In this document: piece by piece, positions 5,756 to 6,315 of the stretch | How positions within the stretch are numbered: the first letter of the stretch is position 1 | How the letters are laid out: the number at the start of each line of letters is the position of its first letter | Assembly: GCA_903859075.1 (NCBI GenBank) | Contig: CAIOLF010000005.1 | Span: 1-6,315 of the forward strand | From: Candidatus Buchananbacteria bacterium | GTDB taxonomy: Bacteria; Patescibacteriota; Patescibacteriia; 2-01-FULL-39-33 | Reading direction: 5' to 3' | Length of the DNA stretch: 6,315 nt | Notes under the pieces: generated by a model | The model's input: only the letters and a program-made list of their open reading frames with translations | Database searches by the model: none | What the model was told of the DNA's origin: nothing | Translations under genes and position numbers: made by a program

Positions 5756-6315
5756 GTGAAAATTAAAATGAAAAGAGTAAAAAATATACAGGAAAAAAGT
5801 AACGCATCAGGATTATTTGATAAGATAAGAAAAGAAATGTCGCTTCATGGAATGAATGTTTATGACGTTAAATTATTTAATTATGGAACTTCCCAATCAA
5901 CTTATAAATTAAAATCAGATTTAGGCAGCTTTGTGCTCAAGCTATTTGATGCTGACAGATATGCCGCCATTAATAAAGAAATATTTAACTTGCAATTTAT
6001 TGCCAAAAAAACTAATTTGGCCATTATCCCATTAAATAATAAGCCGTTTAGGATTGGTGATAAAATCGGCTATTATTATAAATATTTTAGCGGTAAAATG
6101 GTCAGTGACATGAAAATTAATGATATCTATTTTAGATTTGGCAAGTTGGTGGGAGAATTTGATTTAGCGGCTCGGAATATACCTTTTGACAAAGATAAGT
6201 ACTATAAAAAATTATTGTTTGATATTAGGAAAGAGGGTACTTTATTTATAAACAGAAACCAGGAGAATAAGTATATAACGGCTTGGATTAAAAAGGGCAG
6301 GGATATCATAAATAA
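5756..6315 (+). CDS. APH/choline-kinase-family phosphotransferase, 3' partial
   Basis: The N-terminal 186 residues of a cytosolic small-molecule kinase with the protein-kinase-like fold (aminoglycoside phosphotransferase, choline kinase and homoserine kinase II group); the frame runs open off the right edge. Residues 42-52 (NYGTSQSTYKL) fit the nucleotide-binding loop. VLKLF (60-64) supplies the ATP-anchoring Lys62, and Glu75 in NKEIFNL is the likely helix-C partner. YYYKYFSGK (106-114) fits the hinge, and RFGKLVGEFDLAA (127-139) resembles the helix that carries G-x-x-L/V-x-x-[FLH] in this family. The catalytic HxD loop and the metal-binding Asp lie beyond the window, so activity and substrate cannot be judged. 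It begins 22 nt after the histidine kinase with no terminator between, so it is probably the third gene of the decarboxylase operon. Its AT-rich codon use matches the decarboxylase. Family call is moderately sure; substrate unknown. Confidence 0.72.
   Translation, partial: MKIKMKRVKNIQEKSNASGLFDKIRKEMSLHGMNVYDVKLFNYGTSQSTYKLKSDLGSFVLKLFDADRYAAINKEIFNLQFIAKKTNLAIIPLNNKPFRIGDKIGYYYKYFSGKMVSDMKINDIYFRFGKLVGEFDLAARNIPFDKDKYYKKLLFDIRKEGTLFINRNQENKYITAWIKKGRDIIN

Larger units (their letters stand above)
3183..6315 (+). other. Probable operon: histidine decarboxylase, histidine kinase, APH-type kinase
   Basis: Three genes run in the same direction with gaps of 10 and 22 nt. No hairpin-plus-T-tract or promoter was recognised in either gap. 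The unit is insulated upstream by the terminator at 3102-3135 and starts from the extended -10 promoter at 3149-3154. Its right end is outside the window. Cotranscription is inferred from spacing alone. Confidence 0.7.

Noticed and set aside
1..6315. CRISPR arrays, tRNA or rRNA genes, insertion sequences and attachment sites
   Set aside because: I saw no regularly spaced repeats, cloverleaf or rRNA signatures, transposase motifs or terminal inverted repeats by eye; no search program was run.

Overview
The window reads as bacterial chromosome with every supported gene on the + strand. The backbone is AT-rich, with strong sigma70-type promoters, short U-tailed hairpin terminators and tight gene spacing. 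The multi-TM histidine kinase and AT-rich style resemble Candidate Phyla Radiation (Patescibacteria) contigs, but this is an inference from style. A predicted outer-membrane-type beta-barrel argues for a diderm source, or for acquisition of that gene, so the lineage stays open.

Layout: (1) 1-989 is the 3' part of a HAD-IIB (Cof/sucrose-phosphatase-like) phosphatase that enters from the left. (2) A perfect-consensus promoter (975-1003) overlaps the end of that gene. It drives 1045-2037, a secreted FadL/PorV-like beta-barrel protein of clearly higher GC, which ends at a hairpin terminator (2080-2110). (3) An extended -10 promoter (2110-2139) drives 2246-3094, a protein with a zinc ribbon joined to a GNAT-like acetyltransferase domain, also closed by a terminator (3102-3135). 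(4) A third promoter and a 12-bp palindrome precede a probable three-gene operon. Its genes are a pyruvoyl-dependent histidine decarboxylase (3183-4076), a membrane histidine kinase (4087-5733), and the start of an APH/choline-kinase-type phosphotransferase (5756 to the right edge). The gaps are 10 and 22 nt.

The strongest recognition is the histidine decarboxylase. The Ser-Ser self-cleavage site, the Asp/Glu substrate pocket and the Phe-x-Glu catalytic segment of the Lactobacillus 30a enzyme are all present in order. Its neighbours are not those of the lactic-acid-bacterial hdc cluster: no histidine/histamine antiporter, hdcB or histidyl-tRNA synthetase is visible. Instead it sits with a sensor kinase and a small-molecule kinase. 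A link between amine production, sensing and phosphorylation is possible but is inferred only from operon layout. Units 1-3 show no evident functional link to this operon. No RNA genes, CRISPR arrays, insertion sequences or attachment sites were seen, and there is no gene-free stretch longer than about 210 bases.
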